Assembly (NCBI RefSeq): GCF_014195095.1
Contig: NZ_JACIBC010000002.1
Coordinates: 248,001-312,000, forward strand
Length of the DNA: 64,000 nt
Direction: 5' to 3'
Source: Rhizobium sp. BK602
GTDB taxonomy: Bacteria; Pseudomonadota; Alphaproteobacteria; Rhizobiales; Rhizobiaceae
Under the pieces are notes generated by a model. The model did not search any database, was not told where the DNA came from, and was given only the letters and a program-made list of their open reading frames with translations. Positions 46,758 through 55,273 of the stretch are shown in pieces; within the stretch, counting starts at the first letter, position 1, and each line of letters begins with the position of its first letter. A program made the translations under genes and the position numbers.

Positions 46758-48575
46758 GGCCCGTTCGGGCTCTTCCGCCGGCAACACCGAAAGATCGTCG
46801 TCGTCGCTGAAGACGTCGGCGGCGCGCTTGGGCTTGACCAGCGGTTCCGGCTTGACCGGCCGGGAATAGAGCATGTCGCTGCCGGCCTGCAGCCCTTCGC
46901 TCGTCTGCAGCACCAGCCTCTGCTCGTCGCGCTTGCGGATATCCTCGCCGATCTCGTAGGCATTGGCTTCGCTGACGCCGAGGGCCTCCAGCGTGCGCCG
47001 GCCGAAGAGCAGGCCCGATTCCAGCGTCTCGCGCAGCTCGTAGTCCACACCCTTGTTGCGCAGCGCGATCGAATGGATGCGGTCGTAGGAGCGGACGAAG
47101 AGGCGGGCATGCGGATAGTCCGTCTGCACGAGCTCGACGATCTTGTCGGTGATCTCGCGCTGATGGGTGGTGACGACGACGATCTTGGCATGGTCGATGC
47201 CGGCCGAGCGCAGCACGTCCTTGCGGGTGCCGTCGCCGAAATAGATCCGGAAACCGAAGCTCGAAGCCTGGCGGATGCGGTCGGCGGAAAAGTCGATGAC
47301 GGTGACGTCGCGGCCGCCGGCCAGCAGGATCTGCGCGGCGATCTGGCCGAAGCGCGAGAAGCCGATCATCAGCACGTCGGAGCCCGCGCCCTCGAAATCC
47401 TCATCCAGTTCCTCATGCGCGTCGCCGCTCAGGAGGCGCTTCGAAAGCGCCGAGCCGAGCGGCGTCAGCGCCATGGAGAGCGTGACGATCGCGATCAGCA
47501 TCGAGGCGGTGCTGGCCGAGAACAGGCCGCCGCTGGCGCTCGCCGTGCTGAACAGCACGAAACCGAATTCACCGCCCTGCGGCAGCAGGCAGGCGATACG
47601 GATGGCATCGTCATGCGAGGAGCCGGTCACGCGGCAGAGCGCATAGATGATCACGCCCTTGATGATCATGACGACAGGGACGGCGAGCAGGATCAGCGCC
47701 CAGTTGTCGGCAATGACGTCCAGCTGGAGCGACAGGCCGACGGCGATGAAGAAAATGGCGAGCAGCACGCCGCGGAACGGCTCTATGTCCGCCTCCAGCT
47801 CATGGCGATAAGAGGATTCCGCAAGCATCACGCCGGAGAGAAACGCGCCCATGGCCATGGAGAGGCCGGCAAGCTGCATCAGGGTTGCCGATCCCATGAC
47901 GACGAAGAGGGCGGCGGCGATCATCGCCTCGCGCGCGCCGGTGCGGGCGATCACCTGGAACAGCGGGGTGAGCAGGTAGCGCCCGGCAATGATCATCGCC
48001 GCGACGGCACCGACGGCGATGGCGAGATCCGGCAGCGGATTGGAGGTTTCCTTCGGACCGTCGAGAATCGTGACGAGGGCGAGCAGCGGCACGATCGCCA
48101 GATCCTGCAGCAACAGCATGGAGAAGGAGCGCTGCCCGTATTTCGTGTTGACGTCGCCCTCCTGCTCGAGGATCTGCATGGCGAAGGCCGTGGACGACAG
48201 CGCCAGGCCGAAGCCGACGATGATGCTGCCGCGCCAGCCGGCGATGTTTCCGAGATAGGCGGCGAGCGTCAGCGCCAGGCCGCTTAAGACCACCTGCGCC
48301 GTGCCGAGGCCGAAAATGTCGCGCCGCATCTGCCACAGCCGCGACGGCTTCAGCTCCAGGCCGATGATGAAGAGCAGGAAGACGACGCCGAGTTCGGCCA
48401 CGGCAAGCACGGCTTCGCCATCGCCGATGCCATGCAGGACCGGTCCGATGACGACACCGGCGGCGAGATAACCGAGCACGGTGCCCAGCCCCAGTTTCTT
48501 GAAGATCGGCGCGGTGACGACGGCGCCTCCGAGCAGCATCAGGGTTTCGGTAAACAAGGCATTCGGCGCGGACAT
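46755..48575 (-). CDS. KefB-type monovalent cation:proton antiporter (CPA2)
   Basis: The 606-residue inner-membrane protein has about 12 helices (residues 1-385) of the CPA2/KefB-KefC type and a cytosolic RCK/TrkA-N domain (about 395-520) with a modified nucleotide motif GFSRFGQIA. It probably exchanges potassium or sodium for protons and responds to nucleotide or glutathione adducts. A charged tail (about 560-606) follows. I chose the ATG at 48575, before MSAPNALF. Its stop codon (46755-46757) is formed by the end of the mosaic repeat. Confidence 0.9.
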   Translation of the reverse strand: MSAPNALFTETLMLLGGAVVTAPIFKKLGLGTVLGYLAAGVVIGPVLHGIGDGEAVLAVAELGVVFLLFIIGLELKPSRLWQMRRDIFGLGTAQVVLSGLALTLAAYLGNIAGWRGSIIVGFGLALSSTAFAMQILEQEGDVNTKYGQRSFSMLLLQDLAIVPLLALVTILDGPKETSNPLPDLAIAVGAVAAMIIAGRYLLTPLFQVIARTGAREAMIAAALFVVMGSATLMQLAGLSMAMGAFLSGVMLAESSYRHELEADIEPFRGVLLAIFFIAVGLSLQLDVIADNWALILLAVPVVMIIKGVIIYALCRVTGSSHDDAIRIACLLPQGGEFGFVLFSTASASGGLFSASTASMLIAIVTLSMALTPLGSALSKRLLSGDAHEELDEDFEGAGSDVLMIGFSRFGQIAAQILLAGGRDVTVIDFSADRIRQASSFGFRIYFGDGTRKDVLRSAGIDHAKIVVVTTHQREITDKIVELVQTDYPHARLFVRSYDRIHSIALRNKGVDYELRETLESGLLFGRRTLEALGVSEANAYEIGEDIRKRDEQRLVLQTSEGLQAGSDMLYSRPVKPEPLVKPKRAADVFSDDDDLSVLPAEEPERA

Positions 48576-48725
48576 CGTCTGTTTCTCTCTGTGGGGCAGG
48601 CGGTGTTGCAGCGCATGGCGGCGGGAAAGAGCCATGCGTTAGGACATTCGGACAAGAATCGGCTTTGCCGCCCTTGATGCTTTATGTAGTGCACAATAAA
48701 TGGAACGCGAAGGAAAGGCCAAATC

Positions 48726-50075
48726 ATGTCCTCAGAAATCGATTCCGCCACTCTGCTTTCCCGCGCCAGCCAGCTGATCGACCTCGCCCGGAAAGCCGGC
48801 GCGGATGCGGCCGATGCCGTCGTCGTGCGCTCGCGGGCGCAATCCGTCAGCGTCCGTCTCGGCAAGGTCGAGGGCACCGAATCCTCCGAAAGCGATGACT
48901 TCTCGCTCAGGGTTTTCGTTGGCAACCGTGTCGCCAGCGTCTCGGCCAATCCGGGCTTCGACCTCACGGCGCTCGCCGAGCGCGCCGTGGCCATGGCCAG
49001 GGTCTCGCCGGAAGATCCCTTCGCCTGCCTTGCCGATGAGGCCGATCTCGCCAGGACCTATCCCGATCTCGAGCTTTTCGACCCGACCGAGGTCTCGTCG
49101 GCCGAGCTGCGCGAGGCGGCGCTGGCGATGGAAGAGGCGGCGCTTGCCGTCCCCGGCGTCAGCAATTCCTCCGGTTCAGGCGCGTCCGCCGGCATGGGCG
49201 GCCTCGTGCTCGTGACTTCGCATGGCTTTGCCGGTCATTATATGGGCTCGCGCTTCAGCCGTTCCGTCAGCGTCATCGCCGGCGAGGGCACCGGCATGGA
49301 GCGCGATTATGATTTCGACAGCCGCCTCTATTTCGCCGATCTGGAAGCCTCCGAGGAGATCGGCCGCCGCGCTGGCGAGCGGGTGGTCAAGCGCGTCAAT
49401 CCGCGCCAGGTTCCCACGGGCAAGGACGTGACCGTCGTTTTCGACCCGCGCGTGGCGCGTGGTTTCGTCGGCCATATCGCCGGCGCGATCAATGGCGCTT
49501 CCGTTGCCCGCAAGACCAGCTTCCTGCGCGACAAGATGGGGCAGCAGGTGCTGAAGGCCGGCCTGTCGATCACCGACGATCCGCTCATTGTGCGCGGTCC
49601 CGCCTCGCGCCCCTTCGACGGCGAGGGCGTCTCCGGCAAGCGGCTGGTCATGATCGAGGACGGTGTTCTGAAACACTGGTTCCTGTCGACATCGACGGCG
49701 CGGGAGATCGGTGGTCTCAGGACCAACGGCCGTGGAGCGCGCGGCGGCACCGCCGTTTCGCCGTCCTCCACCAATCTGGCGCTGGAGCCGGGCGATATCT
49801 CGCCGGAGGAGCTGATCCGCAATGTCGGCAACGGCTTCTACGTCACCGAGCTGATCGGCCAGGGCGTCAACATGATCACCGGCGAGTACAGCCGTGGCGC
49901 CACTGGCTTCTGGATCGAGAACGGCGAATTGACTTTCCCTGTGTCGGAGGTGACCATCGCCTCCAACCTCAAGGACATGTTCATGCGCGTGACGCCGGCG
50001 AGCGATATCGATCGCGATTTTGGCGTTGCCGCCCCGACGCTTGCCATCGAAGGCATGACGCTCGCCGGCCGCTGA
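48726..50075 (+). CDS. pmbA: TldD/PmbA-family metalloprotease PmbA
   Basis: PmbA (TldE) acts with TldD as a cytosolic peptidase on unfolded peptides and microcin precursors. The 449-residue protein has the family N-terminal repeat (VRLGKVEGTESSESDDFSLR), the central NSSGSGASAGMGG, and the C-terminal GFYVTELIGQGVNMITGEYS. PmbA usually lacks the HExxxH zinc motif carried by TldD, and none is seen here. It begins the conserved block pmbA-cysQ-DUF4170-waaA. Confidence 0.92.
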   Translation: MSSEIDSATLLSRASQLIDLARKAGADAADAVVVRSRAQSVSVRLGKVEGTESSESDDFSLRVFVGNRVASVSANPGFDLTALAERAVAMARVSPEDPFACLADEADLARTYPDLELFDPTEVSSAELREAALAMEEAALAVPGVSNSSGSGASAGMGGLVLVTSHGFAGHYMGSRFSRSVSVIAGEGTGMERDYDFDSRLYFADLEASEEIGRRAGERVVKRVNPRQVPTGKDVTVVFDPRVARGFVGHIAGAINGASVARKTSFLRDKMGQQVLKAGLSITDDPLIVRGPASRPFDGEGVSGKRLVMIEDGVLKHWFLSTSTAREIGGLRTNGRGARGGTAVSPSSTNLALEPGDISPEELIRNVGNGFYVTELIGQGVNMITGEYSRGATGFWIENGELTFPVSEVTIASNLKDMFMRVTPASDIDRDFGVAAPTLAIEGMTLAGR

Positions 50076-50157
50076 GCAGGCTCGCCAACACCGGGACGGT
50101 GCGATAGGGTCCGTCGGGGGGATACGCCGGCGAAGGGCCGGAGATTGGACATTCGGA

Positions 50158-50967
50158 ATGACCGCTAGCCAAATGGGCGACGAAACGAGCGACCTGGACC
50201 TGATTGTCCGCGCCGCGCGCCAGGCAGGCGAAATTGCTCTCGGCTTCTTTCGGCAATCGCCCGAGGTCTGGTGGAAGAACGAAGGCCGATCCCCCGTCAG
50301 CGCCGCCGATTTCGCCGCCAACGAGGCATTGGCCTCCATCCTGCGTTCCGCCCGGCCGGATTATGGCTGGCTGTCGGAGGAGACCGACGACGATGCCGCG
50401 CGGCTGTCGCACGAAACACTCTTCGTCGTCGATCCGATCGACGGCACGCGCGGCTTTCTCTCGGGGCTAGAACTGTGGTGCGTCAGCGTCGCCGTCGTCA
50501 CCAGAGGGCGCCCGACCGCCGGCGTGCTCTATGCCCCGGCGCTGGATGAACTGTTCGTCGCCTCCGCGGACGGCCCGGCACTGAAGAACGGCCGGCCGAT
50601 TGCCGTTTCCGATTGGAAGGGGCACGATACCTATCGGCTCGCCAGCACCGAGGATGCGCTGAAGGGGCTCAGTCCGGATTTCCGCCAGACCGTCGAGCGG
50701 GCCAAGCATGTTCCCTCACTCGCCTATCGTCTGGCCATGGTTGCCGACGGTCGGCTTGACGGGACGATCGTCAAGAGCAATTCCCACGACTGGGATCTCG
50801 CCGCCGCCGATCTCATCCTGGAGCGGGCCGGGGGTGCGCTGGTCGACCTCTCGGGCAGGGCGCTCCTGTATAACCGCGCCGAGGTCTCGCATGGGGAGCT
50901 TTGCGGCGCGCCGGCCGCGCATCTGCCCGAACTTCTGCATCAGCTTGCCCACAGGCGAGACAGTTGA
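50158..50967 (+). CDS. cysQ: 3'(2'),5'-bisphosphate nucleotidase (CysQ-like)
   Basis: This enzyme hydrolyses PAP, a by-product of sulfate assimilation, and belongs to the inositol-monophosphatase fold. The 269-residue protein has the metal ligands in SEETDDD (Glu74/Glu75), VVDPIDGTRGFL (Asp92, Asp95) and HDWDLAAADLILE. Length fits. Start ATG at 50158. It is followed after about 60 bases by the DUF4170 gene, in the same direction. Confidence 0.88.
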   Translation: MTASQMGDETSDLDLIVRAARQAGEIALGFFRQSPEVWWKNEGRSPVSAADFAANEALASILRSARPDYGWLSEETDDDAARLSHETLFVVDPIDGTRGFLSGLELWCVSVAVVTRGRPTAGVLYAPALDELFVASADGPALKNGRPIAVSDWKGHDTYRLASTEDALKGLSPDFRQTVERAKHVPSLAYRLAMVADGRLDGTIVKSNSHDWDLAAADLILERAGGALVDLSGRALLYNRAEVSHGELCGAPAAHLPELLHQLAHRRDS

Positions 50968-51028
50968 CGTTTGGGTCAAAATCCCGCACAGGAAGTGCGG
51001 AGGGGGACGACAGCAGAAAGAGACGAAA

Positions 51029-51271
51029 ATGACTGTGACCAGCGATAAAAAACAGCTCCTGCACCTCGTATTCGGCGGGGAATTGGAAAATCTCGAGGAA
51101 GTACAGTTCCGCAATCTGAACGAACTCGACATCGTCGGCATGTATCCGGATTATGCGACCGCGCTGACCGCCTGGAAGTCGAAGGCGCAGCAGACCGTCG
51201 ACAATGCCCACATGCGTTATTTCATCGTTCATCTGCATCGTTTGCTCGATCCGCAGGACAAGGCATCCTAA
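51029..51271 (+). CDS. DUF4170 protein
   Basis: The 80-residue protein matches the DUF4170 family of short cytoplasmic alphaproteobacterial proteins of unknown function (HLVFGGELENLEEVQFRNL and MRYFIVHLHRLLDP). I chose the ATG at 51029, since the longer upstream frame runs into cysQ. It sits between cysQ and waaA, a conserved position in rhizobia. Confidence 0.85.
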   Translation: MTVTSDKKQLLHLVFGGELENLEEVQFRNLNELDIVGMYPDYATALTAWKSKAQQTVDNAHMRYFIVHLHRLLDPQDKAS

Positions 51272-51451
51272 GGCCGCGTTCCGCTCCATTTTATTTTTGA
51301 TATCCCCGCCCGGATCGGCATTGTCGCTTTCATTCCGGCCATGACGCGGTATTTTTGACGCAATCAGAAGAAAAAATCGGCCGATCTATTGGCCGTTGGA
51401 CATTTGGGATTTGGCATCGATGACGATCAGCTTGGGTCGGAGGCAATCGAA

Positions 51452-52771
51452 ATGAGCAGCCTCAGGGCACGTCTCGCTTTGAGTGCTTACCGTTTTGGCG
51501 GGATCGCGATCTATCCCCTGATCGGACCCTATCTCGCCATCCGTGCCGCCAAGGGCAAGGAAGACAGCTCCCGCCGGCTGGAGCGGTCGGGCTATGCCAG
51601 CGCCAATCGCCCGCAGGGACCGCTGATCTGGTTCCATGCCGCGAGTGTCGGCGAGACTTCGGCGGTCATCCCGCTGATCCGCGAAATCCGTCGGCGCGAT
51701 ATCCATGTCATCCTGACGACAGGCACGATCACCTCGGCGAGGGTGGCGAAGGAGCGTCTCGGCGATGAGGTCATCCACCAATATGTGCCGCTCGACCTGA
51801 AGCCGGGCATCAGCCGTTTCCTCGAATATTGGCAGCCCGACTGCGCGATCTTCGCCGAATCCGAGATCTGGCCGGCGACCATCATGGAACTCGGCCGCCG
51901 CCGCATTCCGCAGATCCTCGTCAATGCCCGCATGTCGGACCGCTCCTTTGCCCGCTGGAGCCGGCATCCGTCTCTGTCCGAAGCCTTGTTTGAAAATCTT
52001 GCCTTGGTCGTTGCCCAATCCGATCTCGATGCCGAGCGTTTTCGTGACCTGCGGGCGCTGCAGGTGATCAAGGCGGGCAATCTCAAGGTGGACACCGATG
52101 CGCCGCCTTACGATGCCCCGACGCTTGCGCGCTATTTGAAACAGATCGGCAATCGCAAGACATGGGCCGCCGTCTCGACCTTCGAGGGCGAGGAGGAGGC
52201 CGCAGCCGTCGTTCATCAGACCCTGAAGGAACATGACGCCCAGCTCAGCATCATCGTGCCGCGCCATCCGGAGCGCTGTGATGCGATCGAGGCCATGCTG
52301 GTCGAAAAGGGCCTGAAGGTTGCCCGCCGCACCCGCAACGACGTTCTCTCGCCCGATATCGATGTCTTCCTCGGCGACACGATCGGCGAGATGGGGCTTT
52401 ATCTGCGCATGACCGAGATCGCCTTCATGGGCAAGTCGTTGACGAATGAAGGCGGCCAGAACCCGCTGGAGTCGGCCATGCTCGGCTGCGCCATCCTGAC
52501 GGGCGGCCATGTCCAGAATTTTCGCGACGCCTATCAGTTGCTCGCTCGCCGCGGCAGCGCCCGCATGGTGCGCGACACCGAGATGCTGGCGCGGGGCGTG
52601 CACTATCTGCTCATCAATGACGGCGCGCGGCGCGGCATGATCGATGCCGGTTTTGCGGCCGTGCACGAGATGCGTGGGGGATTGGCGGCGACCATCAAGG
52701 GTCTGGAACCCTACATCAATCCGCTGACCGTGAAGGCGCGGCTGATGCCGAAGACGATGGCGCAGGGTTGA
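51452..52771 (+). CDS. waaA: 3-deoxy-D-manno-octulosonic acid transferase
   Basis: WaaA (KdtA) adds Kdo to lipid A on the inner membrane. The 439-residue GT-B glycosyltransferase has an N-terminal membrane anchor, the catalytic Glu68 in HAASVGETS, and IFAESEIWP near residue 151. I chose the ATG at 51452, seven bases after CGGAGG. With lpxK two genes downstream it forms the lipid A assembly block; a HAD gene lies in between. Confidence 0.94.
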   Translation: MSSLRARLALSAYRFGGIAIYPLIGPYLAIRAAKGKEDSSRRLERSGYASANRPQGPLIWFHAASVGETSAVIPLIREIRRRDIHVILTTGTITSARVAKERLGDEVIHQYVPLDLKPGISRFLEYWQPDCAIFAESEIWPATIMELGRRRIPQILVNARMSDRSFARWSRHPSLSEALFENLALVVAQSDLDAERFRDLRALQVIKAGNLKVDTDAPPYDAPTLARYLKQIGNRKTWAAVSTFEGEEEAAAVVHQTLKEHDAQLSIIVPRHPERCDAIEAMLVEKGLKVARRTRNDVLSPDIDVFLGDTIGEMGLYLRMTEIAFMGKSLTNEGGQNPLESAMLGCAILTGGHVQNFRDAYQLLARRGSARMVRDTEMLARGVHYLLINDGARRGMIDAGFAAVHEMRGGLAATIKGLEPYINPLTVKARLMPKTMAQG

Positions 52772-52787
52772 ACGAGGGGGAGTGATT

Positions 52788-53519
52788 ATGGCAGCGGCTG
52801 TCAGGCTGGAGACGATTGCGGGCATTCTGTTCGACAAGGACGGCACCCTTCTCGACTATGATGCGAGCTGGCTTCCGGTCAATCGCGAGCTTGCCCGTAT
52901 CGCTGCCGAGGGTGACGCGACCCTTGCCGATCATCTGCTGTCGGCTTGCGGCATGGACCCGGTGACCGGCCATATCGTGCCCGACAGCCTGCTCGCCGCC
53001 GGCAATACCCGGCAGATTTCCGAGGGCCTTGTTGCCGCCGGCTCCAAGGTGGATGTGGCGGAGCTGACGGAAAAGCTGGATGCGTTGTTTTCCCATGCCG
53101 CCGATTTTTCGTCTCCGGTTACCGATCTCGCTGCTTTTTTCCGCCGCCTGCACGGGCGCGGCTACAAGCTCGGGGTTGCCTCCAGCGACAATGAACGCTC
53201 GATCCGCCAGACGGCCAGCCGCTTCGGTTTCCTCGATTATCTCGATTACATCGCCGGCTATGACAGCGGTTTTGGCACGAAGCCGGAGCCGGGAATGGTG
53301 CTGGGTTTCTGCGCGGCGACCGGGCTTGTCCCCTCTCAGGTGGCCGTCGTCGGCGACAACAATCACGATTTGCATATGGGACACAATGCCGGCGCCGGCC
53401 TGAGGGTCGGCGTTCTCACGGGCACCGGCTCGCGGGAATCGCTGGCCGCCGCTTCCCATTACTGCCTGACCGATATCACCGAGCTGGAAGGTCTCCTGCC
53501 GGCCCGCCAGCCGGCCTGA
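52788..53519 (+). CDS. HAD-family hydrolase (phosphoglycolate-phosphatase-like)
   Basis: The 243-residue protein has the HAD motifs GILFDKDGTLLDYD (nucleophile Asp), VASSDNERS, and VVGDNNHDLHMG, with a helical C1 cap like that of phosphoglycolate phosphatase. Substrate unknown. I chose the ATG at 52788, following GAGGGGGAG. It sits 16 bases after waaA, so it may serve lipid A or Kdo phosphate metabolism, but general phosphoglycolate repair is equally possible. Confidence 0.85.
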   Translation: MAAAVRLETIAGILFDKDGTLLDYDASWLPVNRELARIAAEGDATLADHLLSACGMDPVTGHIVPDSLLAAGNTRQISEGLVAAGSKVDVAELTEKLDALFSHAADFSSPVTDLAAFFRRLHGRGYKLGVASSDNERSIRQTASRFGFLDYLDYIAGYDSGFGTKPEPGMVLGFCAATGLVPSQVAVVGDNNHDLHMGHNAGAGLRVGVLTGTGSRESLAAASHYCLTDITELEGLLPARQPA

Positions 53520-53575
53520 TGTCGGAGGAGGCTTGCTTTTTCGTCCTATCTGCCCTTTCTTGCCGCCTTGCTGAC

Positions 53576-53680
53576 GCATGTCGCGCAAAACTGTGCAGCG
53601 TTTTTTCGTCCGGAATTGCGTCAAAACAAATAGGCTGGAGCGGCTCAGCGATTCCGTGAAACGCTGAGCCGCTCCAGGAT
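53576..53680. repeat. RIME-like mosaic element, copy 5
   Basis: It joins the 5' module of copies 3/4 (CATGTCGCGCAAAAC) to the core of copies 1/2 (TTCGTCCGGAATTGCGT) and ends in a strong palindrome. The palindrome has 16-base perfect arms (53635-53650 and 53662-53677, CTGGAGCGGCTCAGCG). It lies between the HAD gene and lpxK. Confidence 0.78.
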
Positions 53681-53717
53681 CGTATGGGCAATGGCCGAGG
53701 CGAGGCGGGATTAGATC

Positions 53718-54818
53718 ATGGTATCGGAAGCACCGCCGTTCTGGTGGCGGAAGCCGGATTGGCGGGCCTGGGGACTTTCACCCTTCTCTTTCCTCTATGG
53801 ACGCGTTGCCGGCCATCGCATGACGCATGGCCGCCGTGCCTCCGTGGCGGTGCCGGTGATCTGCGTCGGCAATTTCACGGTCGGCGGCGCCGGCAAGACG
53901 CCGACGGCACTGGCGCTGGCCCGGGCCGCCAAGGCAAGGGGATTGACGCCCGGTTTCCTCAGCCGTGGCTATGGCGGCTCGCTCGATGTGACGACCGTGG
54001 TCGATCCGGGTCATCATCACGCCACGGCGGTCGGTGACGAACCGCTGCTGCTCGCCCGCGAAGCATTGACGGTGATTGCGCGCCGCCGTGCCGACGGCGC
54101 CGAGCGGCTGGTGCGCGAGGGCGCCGATCTCATCATCATGGATGACGGCTTCCAGAGCGCGCAGATCGCCATCGACTATGCGCTGGTCGTCATCGACGCC
54201 ATGAGGGGTATCGGCAACGGTCATCTCGTGCCGGGCGGTCCGGTGCGCGCGCCGCTGCGCACGCAGCTGCTCTACACCTCGGCCTTGCTCAAGGTCGGCG
54301 AGGGGGATGCCGGCGATCGGGTCGTGCGTCTCGCCGCCCGCGCCGGTAGGCCTTTCTTCTCCGCATCGATCAAGGTGCGCGGGCAGGAGGATTTGTCCGG
54401 CCGCAAGGTGCTGGCCTTTGCCGGCATCGCCGATCCCGCCAAGTTCTTCCGCACGGTTGACTCCCTGGGCGCGAGCATTGCCGTGCGCCGTAGCTTCGGC
54501 GATCACGAGCATCTGGAAGAGGACGAGATCGCCGACATCCTCGATATCGCCACCCGCGACGATCTGGAGATCGTCACGACATCCAAGGATTATGTCCGCC
54601 TGATCGGTCTTCACGGCCGCGCCGGCGAGCTGCTGAAGCGCTGCCGCGTCATCGAGATCGACATGGTCTTCGCCGATCCACATGCGCCGGATCTGATCAT
54701 CGATCGCGCGATCGTATCCGCGCGCGAACGGCGCCTGCGGGAAGGCTGGACCGGCAAAACCCTTCTGCCTAGCGGAGAGAAGGTGCCTGCTTCTCGGCAA
54801 ATTCAGGGGGGCGAATGA
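53718..54818 (+). CDS. lpxK: Tetraacyldisaccharide 4'-kinase
   Basis: LpxK phosphorylates the lipid A precursor at the 4' position at the inner membrane. The 366-residue protein has a P-loop [11 protein letters not shown] (51-61), the LSRGYGGSL stretch, and [10 protein letters not shown]. The N-terminal segment [10 protein letters not shown] contacts the membrane. Start ATG at 53718, just after a mosaic repeat that may carry or disrupt upstream signals. It converges with the DUF2093 gene. Confidence 0.94.
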   Translation: MVSEAPPFWWRKPDWRAWGLSPFSFLYGRVAGHRMTHGRRASVAVPVICVGNFTVGGAGKTPTALALARAAKARGLTPGFLSRGYGGSLDVTTVVDPGHHHATAVGDEPLLLAREALTVIARRRADGAERLVREGADLIIMDDGFQSAQIAIDYALVVIDAMRGIGNGHLVPGGPVRAPLRTQLLYTSALLKVGEGDAGDRVVRLAARAGRPFFSASIKVRGQEDLSGRKVLAFAGIADPAKFFRTVDSLGASIAVRRSFGDHEHLEEDEIADILDIATRDDLEIVTTSKDYVRLIGLHGRAGELLKRCRVIEIDMVFADPHAPDLIIDRAIVSARERRLREGWTGKTLLPSGEKVPASRQIQGGE

Positions 54819-54855
54819 AACAGCCGAAGCTCAATAGCGCCTCGGCGGGCCGAGA

Positions 54856-55086
54856 CTAGCGCTTCTGGTTCGGAAGGGCGCCGGCGCGCTTTTCAGCTTC
54901 CAGCGACGATATGACGTCGGCATAGGGCTCCTGCCGGGCCACGCTCCAATAGCGCAGCTCATCGAGAGCGATCTGCCGGCCGGTCATGGCGCAAACGACA
55001 TAGGAGCCCGGCATCAGGATCTGGAAATCGCCGTCGAGATAGCGAACCTTCGCCTCGCGGTTTCCATGTCCTTCGAAAAGATTCAT
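54856..55086 (-). CDS. DUF2093 protein
   Basis: The 76-residue cytoplasmic protein matches DUF2093, a short alphaproteobacterial family of unknown function (VRYLDGDFQILMPGSYV, IALDELRYWSVARQEPY). I chose the ATG at 55086 over an in-frame ATG 27 bases upstream because it starts at the conserved region and has GAAGGA upstream. It lies between lpxK (convergent) and mutL (same strand). Confidence 0.85.
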   Translation of the reverse strand: MNLFEGHGNREAKVRYLDGDFQILMPGSYVVCAMTGRQIALDELRYWSVARQEPYADVISSLEAEKRAGALPNQKR

Positions 55087-55162
55087 CTGATGCCGTCCTT
55101 CATTCTCTGTCACGCCTCTGCCATAACGCGACGGGCCTGACTTTTCCAGTTCTTTCGACGTT

Positions 55163-55266
55163 GGAGCGTTTCCGCTTTTCTTCGAAGCGCGGAAACGCTC
55201 TATCTTCTTGCTTCTTTCCGCATTCCGGATGGAAAAGCGCCGCGCGCTTTTCCTGGAAATGCCCTA
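55163..55266. repeat. RIME-like mosaic element, copy 6 (reversed)
   Basis: In reverse orientation, it has two perfect palindromes: GAGCGTTTCCGC/GCGGAAACGCTC (12-base arms, 55165-55200) and GGAAAAGCGC/GCGCTTTTCC (10-base arms, loop CGC, about 55231-55253). It is the fullest copy of the copy 1 type and ends eight bases before the mutL stop. Confidence 0.78.
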
Positions 55267-55273
55267 TCGGCGC

